The notes beneath the pieces are model-generated. The model searched no databases, was not told the DNA's origin, and saw nothing but the letters and a program-made list of their open reading frames with translations. Made by a program: the position numbers and the translations under genes. A stretch of 64,000 nt of DNA from Herbihabitans rhizosphaerae. GTDB lineage: Bacteria; Actinomycetota; Actinomycetes; Mycobacteriales; Pseudonocardiaceae. The DNA lies in NCBI RefSeq assembly GCF_004216555.1, contig NZ_SGWQ01000001.1:434001-498000 (forward strand), read 5' to 3'. Shown piece by piece: positions 50,843 to 59,537 of the stretch (the stretch's first letter is position 1; each line of letters opens with the position of its first letter).

Positions 50843-51484
50843 CTACTTCTTGGTGGTCGTGGTGGTCTTGCGCGCGTTGGCCGTGGTGGTCTTGGCCGCC
50901 GGCTTGCGGGCCGGAGCGGTCTTGTTGGCCACCTTGCGGCTGGTGCTGCGGACCTCGCTGGCCAGCTCGTCGCCGGCCTCCTCGACCGCGTTGGCCGTCT
51001 TCTCGCCGACCGAGCGGGTCTTGCGGGTCACCTTCGACAGCAGGTCGTCGGCCAGGCCGCGGGCGTCACCCGTGGCGCCCTCGACCCGCGACTGCACGTT
51101 CTTGATCGCGTCCTCGAGCTGGTCGATGGCCTTCTTGACCTGCGGCTGGGTGCGCAGGTCCTCCAGCGCCTCCTCGCCCTGGTCGGTCAGCTTGCGGTAC
51201 AGCTTGAGCGCGGCGTCGGTGTACTCGTCGACCAGCTTGCGCAGCTCGGCCGGGTCCAGCTTGCCGCGCAGCTCCTTGAAGTCCTTGGGCAGGTCGTCGA
51301 CCGCGCCCTTCACGGACCCGGAGCGCTCCTCGGCCTGCTCACGGGCCTTGCTGACGAAGTCGGCGACGGCCTTGGCGGCCAGGTCTCCGGCGCCCAGCGC
51401 GGCCAGCAGCGGCTGACGGATCTGCTCGATGGCGGTGTTGGCGGCCTTGCTGGCCTGCTCCCGCGCCTCTTCGGTCTTGACCAT
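50843..51484 (-). CDS. hbhA: Heparin-binding hemagglutinin-like protein HbhA
   Basis: A 213-residue protein of normal HbhA size. Residues 1-160 are long amphipathic helices (DAALKLYRKLTDQGEEALED, VQSRVEGATGDARGLADDL), a coiled-coil domain without signal peptide. The C-terminus (~165-213) is Lys/Ala/Thr-rich (KTAPARKPAAKTTTANARK...), the part that binds heparan sulfate and is methylated in mycobacteria. In a non-pathogen the role may be lipid or DNA binding. Adjacent to the XRE gene, as Rv0475/Rv0474. Confidence 0.88.
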   Translation of the reverse strand: MVKTEEAREQASKAANTAIEQIRQPLLAALGAGDLAAKAVADFVSKAREQAEERSGSVKGAVDDLPKDFKELRGKLDPAELRKLVDEYTDAALKLYRKLTDQGEEALEDLRTQPQVKKAIDQLEDAIKNVQSRVEGATGDARGLADDLLSKVTRKTRSVGEKTANAVEEAGDELASEVRSTSRKVANKTAPARKPAAKTTTANARKTTTTTKK

Positions 51485-51490
51485 TGATGA

Positions 51491-51940
51491 TCACTCCTCG
51501 GTGTGTGGCACGTTTTTCGGTTGACCGTCCACTGTGGACTCTGCTGACGGTTTCGGGTTCCCGCTTGCCGAGTTCTCCCGCCGGAACGACTCGTAGATGT
51601 CGAGCAGCACCTGCTTCTGCCGCTCGGTGAGCTCGTCGTCCGAGCGCACCGCGTCGACCACCGGCCCTCCCGCCGGGAGGTCGAGGATCCCGGCCTGCAC
51701 GTACAGCGCCTCTGCCGATATGCGCAGGCCCTTCGCGATCTGTTGCAGGATCTCCGCGCTCGGCTTGCGCAGACCCCGCTCGATCTGGCTCAGGTACGGG
51801 TTGGAAACCCCGGCGAGCCTGGACAGCTGGCGCAACGAGATCTTCGCGTTGCTCCGTTGCTGCTTGATGTACTCGCCGATGTCCCGTCCGAGGTCGGTCA
51901 CCTTGTCGATAGCCCGACCCTCGTCCTGGTCCTCAGCCAT
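51491..51940 (-). CDS. XRE-family regulator upstream of hbhA
   Basis: A 149-residue protein from ATG 51940, preceded by GAGGAGG. The HTH at about 30-85 reads LRQLSRLAGVSNPYLSQIERGLRKPSAEILQQIA. The N- and C-terminal tails are polar and unordered. It is the counterpart of Rv0474 and is six bases from hbhA, so they form an operon; autoregulation is likely but not shown. Confidence 0.9.
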   Translation of the reverse strand: MAEDQDEGRAIDKVTDLGRDIGEYIKQQRSNAKISLRQLSRLAGVSNPYLSQIERGLRKPSAEILQQIAKGLRISAEALYVQAGILDLPAGGPVVDAVRSDDELTERQKQVLLDIYESFRRENSASGNPKPSAESTVDGQPKNVPHTEE

Positions 51941-52051
51941 CTGGCCACCTCCTCGCGACGAGTTCGACACTACGCGTGAGTGCTAGCAGTTGCAAGCACG
52001 CTGCTCGCACTACTCACGTGTCCTCGGTCACCGGAGGGCTACCGTGGTGAT

Positions 52052-53221
52052 GTGGACAAAAAGGGCGAGGTCGCACGGGCGGCGCGGCGCCCGCGCGGCC
52101 ACCTCGTCCGTACCCTCACCGAGCGGAACCTGCTGACCGACCCGCACTGGCGGGCCGCGTTCGGCGAGGTCGCCCGACACCCCTTCGTGCCGAGGTACTT
52201 CCTGCCGAGCCCCGATGACCGCTGGGCGGCCGTCGATGCGACCGACCAGGGATGGCTCCAGGAGGTCTACTCCGACCAGGTTCTGGTTACCCAGTTGGAC
52301 GGCGATCCAACCCGGTGGGCCCACGCGCGCGAGCACGGACCGGTCGCGGGCACGCCGACCTGCTCGTCCAGCATGCCGACGATCATGGCGGTGATGCTGC
52401 ACGCGCTGCAGTTGCGCGGCGACGAGCGGGTGCTGGAGGTGGGCACCGGCACCGGGTACAACGCGGCCCTGCTGTGCCACCGGCTCGGCGACGATCGAGT
52501 GTCCACTGTGGACGTCGACGCCGACCTGGTGGCCGACGCGCGCGAGCACTTGTCGGCGAGCGGGTACCAGCCGGTGTGCGAGACGGCCGACGGCACGCTC
52601 GGACTGCCCGACGGCGCGCCGTACGACCGGGTGTTGTGCACCTGCGCGGTGTCCACCGTGCCGCTGCCGTGGCTCGCGCAGACCCGGTCCGGCGGGCTGA
52701 TCGTGACCACGCTGCACCGCCCGATCGGCGCCGGACTCGTGCGGATCACGGTCGGCTCCGGCGAGTACGGCGAGGGCCGGGTGCTCCCCGACGACGGCCG
52801 GTTCATGCCGCTGCGCGCGCACCGACAGACGGGCGCGGCACGGCTGGCCGACCGGACGGCCGGTGAGATCGGCGAGTTACGCGCCACCGGCCTGCCGGTG
52901 TCCGCCGTGATCGACCCGTCCAGCCGGTTCGAGTTCTTCGCCGGGCTGGCGCTGCCGCGCGTGGTGCCGGTGCGGCGGGACGGCGACACGCTGCTGGTGC
53001 ACCCGGACGGCTCGTGGGCGCGACACGTCACCCGACACCACGAGCACACCGTGTCCCAAGGTGGACCGCACCGGCTGTGGGACATCGCCGAGCGGGCCTA
53101 CACGCGGTGGCTGGCGCTCGGCGAGCCCGGCCGCGCGCGGTTCGGGATCACCGTGCGCCCGCACCGCCAGGAGTTATGGCTGGACGACGCGGACAGCCGT
53201 CACCGCTGGCCGCTGCGCTGA
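52052..53221 (+). CDS. PCMT-like (protein-L-isoaspartate O-methyltransferase family) methyltransferase
   Basis: A 389-residue protein from GTG 52052, preceded by CGGAGGG. N-terminal LVRTLTERNLLTDPHWRAAF, then VYSDQVLVTQ and STMPTIMAVML-like segment (SSSMPTIMAVML), motif I VLEVGTGTGYNAALL, and VLCTCAVSTVPLPWLAQ. It resembles the PCMT-type maturation methyltransferases (FxLD-type) and has a large C-terminal extension. No precursor peptide gene with FxLD is visible nearby. Its substrate is unknown. It starts about 110 bp from the XRE gene on the other strand. Confidence 0.82.
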   Translation: MDKKGEVARAARRPRGHLVRTLTERNLLTDPHWRAAFGEVARHPFVPRYFLPSPDDRWAAVDATDQGWLQEVYSDQVLVTQLDGDPTRWAHAREHGPVAGTPTCSSSMPTIMAVMLHALQLRGDERVLEVGTGTGYNAALLCHRLGDDRVSTVDVDADLVADAREHLSASGYQPVCETADGTLGLPDGAPYDRVLCTCAVSTVPLPWLAQTRSGGLIVTTLHRPIGAGLVRITVGSGEYGEGRVLPDDGRFMPLRAHRQTGAARLADRTAGEIGELRATGLPVSAVIDPSSRFEFFAGLALPRVVPVRRDGDTLLVHPDGSWARHVTRHHEHTVSQGGPHRLWDIAERAYTRWLALGEPGRARFGITVRPHRQELWLDDADSRHRWPLR

Positions 53222-53284
53222 TCGAGGTGATCGAACGCGCACCCGACTCCACCCTCACGAATCCAGCCGGCTCGACCGGCCCAA

Positions 53285-53318
53285 CCCCACGGGATTGAGC
53301 CCGCTCAATCCCGTGGGG
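53285..53318. terminator. 15-bp perfect hairpin, bidirectional terminator
   Basis: CCCCACGGGATTGAG (53285-53299) and CTCAATCCCGTGGGG (53304-53318), a 4-nt loop, between the convergent methyltransferase (+) and zinc-ribbon kinase (-) genes. Confidence 0.85.
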
Positions 53319-53321
53319 GCG

Positions 53322-53966
53322 CTACGGAGTGTTGCCGCTCAGGTGGCCGCGCACCCAGTCGGCGACCTGGTGCGCGGTGTCCCGCGGTGTGCCGGACGTG
53401 GTGTCCAGCAACCGCATCGGCGGGGTCGTGTGCTCGGCGTTGTCGCGTACCCAGTGATTGAACTCGAGCATCTCGGCGACCCGGTGCTCGTCCCACTCCC
53501 GCCACGCCGGCCGGGCCAGCAGCCGCTTGGTCAGCACGTCGTCGTCGCACACCAGCGCGAGATAGTGGATCTCGCCGAGCAGCGGCCGTTCCGGACGGTG
53601 CTCCAGCTCCGGTGGCGCCACGGTTCCGCAGAGGACCGACGGTCGGCCGCTCTGGTTCAACGTGGCGACCATCCGCAGCCAGGTGCGCCGGAACGGGCCG
53701 TGCTCGTCGTACTCCTCGCGCAACCCGCCGACCCACAGCAGGTCCTGCTCCAGCACGACCACGTCACCGCCGAGCAGTTCGGGCAGCATCCGGCACACGG
53801 TCGACTTGCCCGTGCCGCTCGGACCGGTCAGCGCGAACAGCGGCAGCCGCAGGAACGGCTGGGCGTGCCCGCAGTCGTCGCACACCACGGCCGAACCACC
53901 GTCCACAGTGGACACAACAGGTCGGCTCAGCCAGACGCCGCACTGAGCGCAGATTTGTAGGTTCAC
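53322..53966 (-). CDS. Zinc-ribbon plus P-loop nucleotide kinase-like protein
   Basis: A 214-residue protein from GTG 53966. C6xxC9 and C29xxC32 form a zinc ribbon at the N-terminus. It is followed by a P-loop (G48-T56, GPSGTGKST), an EYDEHGPFRRTWLRM segment, LVCDDDVLTKRLLARPAW-like lid and the end CGTVAPPEL. It looks like an AAA-type or nucleoside kinase; the zinc-ribbon fusion is unusual. Function and substrate are unknown. The next 160 bp (53967-54130) shows no gene. Confidence 0.78.
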   Translation of the reverse strand: MNLQICAQCGVWLSRPVVSTVDGGSAVVCDDCGHAQPFLRLPLFALTGPSGTGKSTVCRMLPELLGGDVVVLEQDLLWVGGLREEYDEHGPFRRTWLRMVATLNQSGRPSVLCGTVAPPELEHRPERPLLGEIHYLALVCDDDVLTKRLLARPAWREWDEHRVAEMLEFNHWVRDNAEHTTPPMRLLDTTSGTPRDTAHQVADWVRGHLSGNTP

Positions 53967-54130
53967 ACCACCACCGCAAACCGACCCCCCGGGCGCGCCC
54001 AGGTGGATGAGCTACAAGGCGGCGTTCGCGACTCGTATTGGGCATACTCGAGCGGACGCCAACGCCGTAGATCGCCGCCTGGGCGTGCCCTGGGTGACCA
54101 CCAATTCAGAGTGAGCAAGACCTTCGACGT

Positions 54131-54505
54131 TCAGTCGAACAGGTCTTCCAGGAAGGACCGGCGCTTCTTGCGGTGGCCGCCGTGGCCGCCATGGCCATAG
54201 CCCTTGGGCGAATCGGCGTAGCCGCCGCGGTAGCCCTTGGGCGAGTCGCCGTAACCACCGCGATAGCCGCCCGGCGAGTCGGCATAACCGCCTCGGGGTA
54301 CACCGCCCATCGGCGGGCGGTGGCCGGCATCGGGTTGGTACGGCGGCGGCGCGGCGGCCGGCCCGTAGTGGTTCTGCTCGGCGGCGGAAATCTGCTCCAG
54401 CTCACCCCGGTCGAGGAAGATTCCCCGGCACCCGGTGCACTGGTCGATGTGGACGCCGAGTCGATCCACGGTCTGCATGGTGTTTTGACATTTCGGACAG
54501 ATCAC
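54131..54505 (-). CDS. TFIIB-type zinc-ribbon protein with RGGY repeats
   Basis: A 124-residue protein from GTG 54505 (AGGGTGG upstream). An N-terminal TFIIB-like zinc ribbon (C3xxC6, C23xxC26: CPKCQNTM...CTGCRGIFLDRGEL) is followed by a Pro/Ala linker, three tandem 11-residue repeats (R71-Y103, RGGYADSPGGY type), a His/Gly stretch and a basic end KKRR...LEDLFD. The ribbon domain type is common in actinobacteria; function is unknown. The repeats would be flexible and may be prone to copy-number change. Confidence 0.85.
   Translation of the reverse strand: MICPKCQNTMQTVDRLGVHIDQCTGCRGIFLDRGELEQISAAEQNHYGPAAAPPPYQPDAGHRPPMGGVPRGGYADSPGGYRGGYGDSPKGYRGGYADSPKGYGHGGHGGHRKKRRSFLEDLFD
54197..54295. 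repeat. 33-bp tandem repeat x3 inside the zinc-ribbon gene
   Basis: Three consecutive 33-bp units encode 11 residues each (RGGYADSPGGY, RGGYGDSPKGY, RGGYADSPKGY on the minus strand). Copy number is likely to vary between strains. Confidence 0.8.
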
Positions 54506-54563
54506 GCAGACCACCCTACTGAGAAACACGTACGCATGTCGGCACCCGTTAGGCTCGACCCCG

Positions 54564-55352
54564 ATGAGCGAGTTGAGCTACCTGACCGACATGGACGGCG
54601 TACTGGTGCACGAGGACCACATGGTCCCCGGCGCGGACCGGTTCCTCGCCGAGTTGATCGACAACGGCATCAAGTTCCTCGTGCTCACGAACAACTCGAT
54701 CTACACTCGGCGTGACCTGCGCGCACGCCTGACCCGGACCGGGTTGGACGTGCCCGAGGAGTCGATCTGGACCTCGGCGCTGGCCACCGCGAAGTTCCTG
54801 GACTCGCAGCGGCCGGGCGGCTCGGCGTTCGTGATCGGCGAGGCCGGGCTGACCACCGCGCTGCACGACGCCGGCTACGTGCTCACCGACCGCGACCCGG
54901 ACTACGTGGTGCTCGGCGAGACCCGCACGTACAGCTTCACCACGATCACCAAGGCGATCCGCCTGATCGAGGGTGGCGCCAAGTTCATCTGCACCAACCC
55001 GGACGTCACCGGCCCGAGCCTGGAGGGTTCGCTGCCGGCAGCCGGCGCGGTGGCCGCGTTGATCGAGCGGGCCACCGGTCGTTCGCCGTACTACGTCGGC
55101 AAGCCGAACCCGCTGATGATGCGCTCGGCGCTGCGGGCACTCGGCGCGCACTCGGAGACCACGCTGATGATCGGCGACCGGATGGACACCGACATCCACG
55201 CGGGCCTGGAGGCCGGCATGCGCACGATCCTGGTGCTCACCGGGATCTCGTCCAAGGAGTCCGCCGAGCGCTACCCGTACCGCCCGACCGTGGTGATCGA
55301 CTCGATCGCCGACCTCATCGGCCGCACAAGCGATCCGTTCGGCAACGCATAA
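54564..55352 (+). CDS. HAD-IIA (NagD-type) phosphatase
   Basis: A 262-residue HAD phosphatase of class IIA. D9 and D11 in LTDMDGVLVHED are nucleophile and acid/base; LTNNS is motif II, GKPNPLMM carries the motif III Lys, and MIGDRMDTDIHA has the metal-binding Asp pair. Enzymes of this type dephosphorylate nucleotides or sugar phosphates; the substrate is unknown. It diverges from the zinc-ribbon gene (58-bp gap) and ends before two hairpins. Confidence 0.92.
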   Translation: MSELSYLTDMDGVLVHEDHMVPGADRFLAELIDNGIKFLVLTNNSIYTRRDLRARLTRTGLDVPEESIWTSALATAKFLDSQRPGGSAFVIGEAGLTTALHDAGYVLTDRDPDYVVLGETRTYSFTTITKAIRLIEGGAKFICTNPDVTGPSLEGSLPAAGAVAALIERATGRSPYYVGKPNPLMMRSALRALGAHSETTLMIGDRMDTDIHAGLEAGMRTILVLTGISSKESAERYPYRPTVVIDSIADLIGRTSDPFGNA

Positions 55353-55356
55353 CCGT

Positions 55357-55393
55357 CCGCTGTGGGCGCCACCCCGATGGGCGCCCACAGCGG
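55357..55393. terminator. 14-bp hairpin after HAD gene
   Basis: CCGCTGTGGGCGCC (55357-55370) / GGCGCCCACAGCGG (55380-55393), 9-nt loop, five bases past the HAD stop. Confidence 0.8.
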
Positions 55394-55410
55394 ATCGGCA
55401 CAAGCCAACC

Positions 55411-55450
55411 GTCCACAGTGGACGCCCCCCGACGGACGTCCACTGTGGAC
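55411..55450. terminator. 14-bp hairpin before FtsX-like gene end
   Basis: GTCCACAGTGGACG (55411-55424) / CGTCCACTGTGGAC (55437-55450), 12-nt loop. Each arm contains a GTCCAC(A/T)GTGGAC palindrome, so each arm may also fold on its own. It precedes the end of the convergent permease gene. Confidence 0.75.
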
Positions 55451-55456
55451 AGTCAG

Positions 55457-57787
55457 CTACTCGGTGCGCAGCGCGTCGAGCCTCGTGGCCGAGCGCAGGG
55501 CGGGCAGCGCCGCCAGCGCGCTCAGCAGCACGAGGATCACCGCGGCCCCGGAGAGCACACCGACCCCCGGCCAGTCGACAGCGACCGGCTCGTCCACAAG
55601 CCTCAGGAACAGCCACGCCAATCCGATCCCGGTGGCGATCGCGACCACCACGCCGAGCGCCATCGGCACGGCGAGCTGCCACACCAGCGACCGGGACAGC
55701 ACCCCGCGCGGCACCCCGGAGGCGAACAGCGCCGCGATCGCCCGACGCCGTTCCCGCACCTGTTCCAGTGCGAGCACGAGCAGGCTCAACCCGGCGAGCG
55801 ACAGGGTGAACACCGCGCCGGCGAGCAGCGCGTTGCGCAGCGTGGTGTACATCCGCTCGTCCTTGCTCACGTAGGACGACGGGTCGTAGAACGACGCGCG
55901 CCACTCATATTTCGCCGTCGCCGCCTGCAGCGCCGAGATCACCCCTGGCCGCTTGTCGTGCGCGATCTCCAGCGTCGCCGACACCTCGGACAGCGGAATC
56001 CCGCGCACCGCCCCCGGCGTGGCGACCGGCCCGAAGTAGCCCGACCGGCTGCCGGGCGGCTGCGCGAGTGTGCTCTTCGGCTGGGGCCAGGTCCAGGTGG
56101 CGATCTGCTCCTCCTTGTCCCGGGCGTACTTCACGACCCTGACCTGCTCGCCCGGCCGCAGGTCGCGGCCGTAGTTGCGCGACCCCGGCGGCGGCACGAC
56201 CGTGAAGGCGTCACCGTCGACGCACTGGTCGGTCTGGTACCGCTGGGCGATCCCCGCGCAGTCCATGACGTAGACCGAGGTACCCGACTTCTCGCCGGCA
56301 CCCTTCACCGACAGGTAGCGGCCGGCCCGCACGTCGGTCACGCCGGGCACCGCACGAGCGTCGGCGACGACCTGGTCGGCCACCGCTCCGGTCACCTGAC
56401 CGCTGATCGTCTCCTGAGCGGCGCGCGCCGGGCGGTACTTGTCGTCGGCCTCCGCCGCGGCGAGCCCGGTCTGCAGTGCGATGCCGCCGGCGAGCACCAC
56501 GGCCACCCCGGCCACGACGCGTGCCGGCGTGCCGCTGTCCACCTGGAGCCTGCGGATGGCCAGCTGCACCGACGGTCGGCCACCGCTGACCCGTGCGGCG
56601 CCGCGTTCGACGAGCCACGGCAGCAGCGCCGGGACGCCGATCAGCAGGAGCGTCGCGCCCACGCCGACCGCGAAGGTCCACATCTCCTCGCCCTCGTCGA
56701 ACACCGGCGCGGACAGCAGGCTGGCCACGCCGAGCCCGACCACGACCAACCGCCAGGCGAGCCGCCGCTTGACCGGTTTCGACTTGCGCACAACGGAAAG
56801 CGGCTCGATGACGACCCGCCGCATACCGAACAGCGCGGTGCCGATGGCCAGCAGCGGCACACCGACGACCGTGATCAGCGCGAGCAGCGGCGACGGTTGC
56901 AGATCCCTTGCCAGGATCGTCGTGTCGAACAGCCGCACGTTGTCCAGCAGTGGCCGCAGTACGAGGAACAGGCCCGTACCCAACGCCAGCCCGGCGACCG
57001 AGGAGACCAGCGACTCGCCGGCGGTGATCCGCCGGACCTGCCGCGCATCCGCGCCGACCAGCCGCATCGCGGACAGCCTTCGATCCCGTTCCGCGCCGGC
57101 GATCCGGGTGCTGGTCGCCACGAAGATCAACACCGGGACCAGCAGCACGATGCCGCCGACGATGGACAGCAGGGTCAGCAGGATCGCGGTCTCGTTGCCG
57201 GACATCTCGGGCCGGCCGAAGCCGTACACCGGCATCGCGCTCGATTCCGCGCCGATGGTGGCGTCCACGCCGACATAGGCGAGCAGGTCGCCGGCGTCGG
57301 TCATCTGATACTTGTCGATCTGCCCGATCTCCCGCTGCGGGAAGCGTTGCCGCAGCGCCTCGCCGTCGGCCGCGGCGCGCATCTCGGCGAGCCTGGGCGA
57401 CACCACCATCTCGCCCTTGCCGGGCAGCCGCTCGACTCCGGGCGGCAGCGGCGCGTTCGGGCCGGACGGATGTATCCAGCTGACACTGATCCGCTCGTCG
57501 CCGATCGTGCTGCTGGCCGTGGACATGAGCAACGGATCCACGCCCGGTCGCGGCTGCCAGCTCGGGATGTTGGCCGCGTTGCGCTGCTCGTGCGCGGAGA
57601 GCATGTTGCCGACCGAGGCCGCGCCGAACAGGATCGCCACGGCGAGCCCGATGCCGACGGTGCCCATGATCAGGCGCACGATGCTCGTCCCGGAGATCCG
57701 GCTGCCCCCGACAGCCAGCCGGATCCCCAGGCCGAGGTCGCGCCCCCACTGTCCCAGTGACGTGCGCCGGGAGGTGCGCTTGCTCAT
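55457..57787 (-). CDS. FtsX/MacB-type ABC transporter permease
   Basis: A 776-residue membrane protein with an N-terminal membrane segment, a large extracellular domain, a three-helix FtsX core (about 200-330), a second set of helices (~370-470) with a second outer domain, and a final FtsX core at the C-terminus (about 650-776). This double-core, single-chain layout is typical for Gram-positive FtsX-type exporters of peptides or lipoproteins. Its ATPase gene overlaps by four bases. A PadR regulator is the third gene. The export cargo is unknown. Confidence 0.9.
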   Translation of the reverse strand: MSKRTSRRTSLGQWGRDLGLGIRLAVGGSRISGTSIVRLIMGTVGIGLAVAILFGAASVGNMLSAHEQRNAANIPSWQPRPGVDPLLMSTASSTIGDERISVSWIHPSGPNAPLPPGVERLPGKGEMVVSPRLAEMRAAADGEALRQRFPQREIGQIDKYQMTDAGDLLAYVGVDATIGAESSAMPVYGFGRPEMSGNETAILLTLLSIVGGIVLLVPVLIFVATSTRIAGAERDRRLSAMRLVGADARQVRRITAGESLVSSVAGLALGTGLFLVLRPLLDNVRLFDTTILARDLQPSPLLALITVVGVPLLAIGTALFGMRRVVIEPLSVVRKSKPVKRRLAWRLVVVGLGVASLLSAPVFDEGEEMWTFAVGVGATLLLIGVPALLPWLVERGAARVSGGRPSVQLAIRRLQVDSGTPARVVAGVAVVLAGGIALQTGLAAAEADDKYRPARAAQETISGQVTGAVADQVVADARAVPGVTDVRAGRYLSVKGAGEKSGTSVYVMDCAGIAQRYQTDQCVDGDAFTVVPPPGSRNYGRDLRPGEQVRVVKYARDKEEQIATWTWPQPKSTLAQPPGSRSGYFGPVATPGAVRGIPLSEVSATLEIAHDKRPGVISALQAATAKYEWRASFYDPSSYVSKDERMYTTLRNALLAGAVFTLSLAGLSLLVLALEQVRERRRAIAALFASGVPRGVLSRSLVWQLAVPMALGVVVAIATGIGLAWLFLRLVDEPVAVDWPGVGVLSGAAVILVLLSALAALPALRSATRLDALRTE

Positions 57788-58479
57788 GCCGCACCCACCG
57801 CCGCGCGCGTCTTGCCGTCCCGCACCACGACCTCGTAGTCGGAGTAGGCAGCGACCCTGGGCTCGTGGGTGACCAGCACGACGCTGGCCGAGGTCGCCTT
57901 CGCCGCGTCGACGAGCAGCCGCATCACGCGCTCGCCGTTGAGCGAGTCCAGCGCACCGGTCGGCTCGTCGGCGAAGATCACCTTAGGCGTGGTCACCAGC
58001 GAACGGGCGACAGCGACACGCTGGCCCTGCCCGCCGGACACGTCACCCGGCCGCTTCTCGGCCACGTCGTCCACCTCCAGGCGCGCGAGCTGGTCGGTCG
58101 CCTTCGCCTCGGCGGGCTTGCGGCCCATGCCGGCCAGCCGCAGCGGAAGCGCCACGTTCTCCACACAGGTCAGCTCCGGAACGAGCTGCCCGAACTGGAA
58201 CACGAACCCGAACTCGTTGCGGCGCAACGCACTACGCGCCGAATCGTCCATTGTGGACAGCTCGCGCCCCTGATAGGTGACGCTGCCGTCGTCGGGCAGG
58301 ATGATGCCGGCCATGCAGTGCAGCAGGGTCGACTTCCCTGAGCCGGACGGGCCCATGACCGCGACCACCTGACCTGGGTGCAGGTCGAGGTCGGCGCCGT
58401 CGAGGGCCTGTGTCGGTCCGAAGGACTTGCGCACCGCGCGTGCGCTCATGATGGGTTCCCCGGTCGTGCCTGTGGTCAT
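57784..58479 (-). CDS. ABC transporter ATPase (MacB/LolD type)
   Basis: A 231-residue ABC ATPase. Walker A GPSGSGKST (43-51), FGFVFQFGQLVPELT (Q-loop), signature VSGGQGQRVAVARSL, Walker B VIFADEPTGALDS and switch His in LVTHEPR. The PTGALDS pattern is typical of LolD/MacB ATPases. It works with the FtsX-type permease next to it. Confidence 0.95.
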   Translation of the reverse strand: MTTGTTGEPIMSARAVRKSFGPTQALDGADLDLHPGQVVAVMGPSGSGKSTLLHCMAGIILPDDGSVTYQGRELSTMDDSARSALRRNEFGFVFQFGQLVPELTCVENVALPLRLAGMGRKPAEAKATDQLARLEVDDVAEKRPGDVSGGQGQRVAVARSLVTTPKVIFADEPTGALDSLNGERVMRLLVDAAKATSASVVLVTHEPRVAAYSDYEVVVRDGKTRAAVGAA

Positions 58480-59000
58480 GGCCGAACCTTTCCCGCGAGG
58501 TCGTCGAGCCGCGCGGCGGTGAGTTCAAGCCACCGCAGATCGGCTTCGAGGTGAAAGAGTGCGTGATCGCAGATGAGCTGGTCGGCGAGATCGCCGGAGC
58601 GCTTGCGCTCGGTCAGCTCGCGCATGGCGCGCAGGTGCGCGGCGCGCTGGGTGTCCAGCACGTCGGCCGCGTCCCGCCCGGAGAGCAGCGCGAGGACCAC
58701 CTTGGTGTAGAGCGTGTTCTGCAGGTACAGATCCGGCTTCTCCGGCGTGCCGAGCCACTGCTCGACGTCGGTGACACCGGCATCGGTGATCGTGTAGCGC
58801 TTGCGGTCGGGCCCGCCGCCCGACTCCACGCCGAGCTCTTCGATGAGCCCGTTGCGCAGGAGCCGGGACAGCGTCGAGTACACCTGCCCGTAGTGCAGCG
58901 GCCGGTCTTTGCCGAACCGCTCGTCGTAGGACCGCTTGAGGTCGTAGCCGTGACGTGGCTCCTTCTCCAACAGCCCTAACAATGCGTGCCCGATTGACAT
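58476..59000 (-). CDS. PadR-family transcriptional regulator
   Basis: A 174-residue protein from ATG 59000 (ATG 59018 is an alternative). The N-terminal winged helix has the PadR signature GHALLGLLEKEPRHGYDLKR, then GQVYSTLSRLLRNGLIEE and KRYTITDAGVTDVEQWL. The C-terminal helical domain dimerises. It overlaps the ATPase gene by four bases, so it is probably the repressor of this transporter operon. Its upstream region (59001-59079) is AT-rich (TATAAACC, TATACACC) and would hold promoter and operator. Confidence 0.92.
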   Translation of the reverse strand: MSIGHALLGLLEKEPRHGYDLKRSYDERFGKDRPLHYGQVYSTLSRLLRNGLIEELGVESGGGPDRKRYTITDAGVTDVEQWLGTPEKPDLYLQNTLYTKVVLALLSGRDAADVLDTQRAAHLRAMRELTERKRSGDLADQLICDHALFHLEADLRWLELTAARLDDLAGKVRP

Positions 59001-59079
59001 GCCGAGCACTGTACACATGGTTTATACCTGAGGTCTATACACCCCTTGAATAGTCATCTGACCAGGTGTTTTCACATCA

Positions 59080-59451
59080 TCAGACGCAGAGGCAGAACGG
59101 ATGGCCGGCCGGGTCGGCGTACACCCGGAAGTGCTCGGGCTTCTCGTCCAGCAGCCGCGCGCCGAGCTTCAAGGCCCGCTCGTGACTCGCCTCCATGTCG
59201 TCCACGGTCAGGTCGAGGTGCAGCATCTGCGGCCGCTCACCCTCTGGCCAGGTCGGCGCCCGGAAGTCGTCGACGCGCTGGAACTGGATCAGCGTGCCGC
59301 CCTGCGCGGGGCGCACGGTCGCCCACCGCTCGTCGCCCTCCGGCTCCGGCCAGTCGAGCAGCGTCGCGTAGAAGCGCGCGAGCGCGAGCGTGTCGGGACA
59401 GTCGAGCACGATCGACCCCAATCGAGGGATGGCCGCCGTGGGTGTGGACAT
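59080..59451 (-). CDS. VOC (glyoxalase/bleomycin-resistance) family protein
   Basis: A 123-residue protein from ATG 59451, preceded by GAAGGAG. It has the two-module VOC pattern with metal ligands: start RLGSIVLDCPDTLALARFY, LLDWPEPEG, MLHLDLTVDDMEASHERAL (His) and DPAGHPFCL (GHPF). It is a small metal-dependent lyase or binding protein; the substrate is unknown. It diverges from the CGNR gene with an 86-bp gap. Confidence 0.9.
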   Translation of the reverse strand: MSTPTAAIPRLGSIVLDCPDTLALARFYATLLDWPEPEGDERWATVRPAQGGTLIQFQRVDDFRAPTWPEGERPQMLHLDLTVDDMEASHERALKLGARLLDEKPEHFRVYADPAGHPFCLCV

Positions 59452-59537
59452 GTGATCTCCTTCACGAAGTAACCAGCGATTCAAGTATGCGAGTTACGAC
59501 AGAGGCTCGCAACCGGCAACGGGCCTACAGTGGTGTC

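Noticed and set aside
55418..57760. 780-codon plus-strand frame opposite the FtsX-like permease
   Set aside because: Shadow of a membrane protein gene; composition is Arg/His-rich, no start context.
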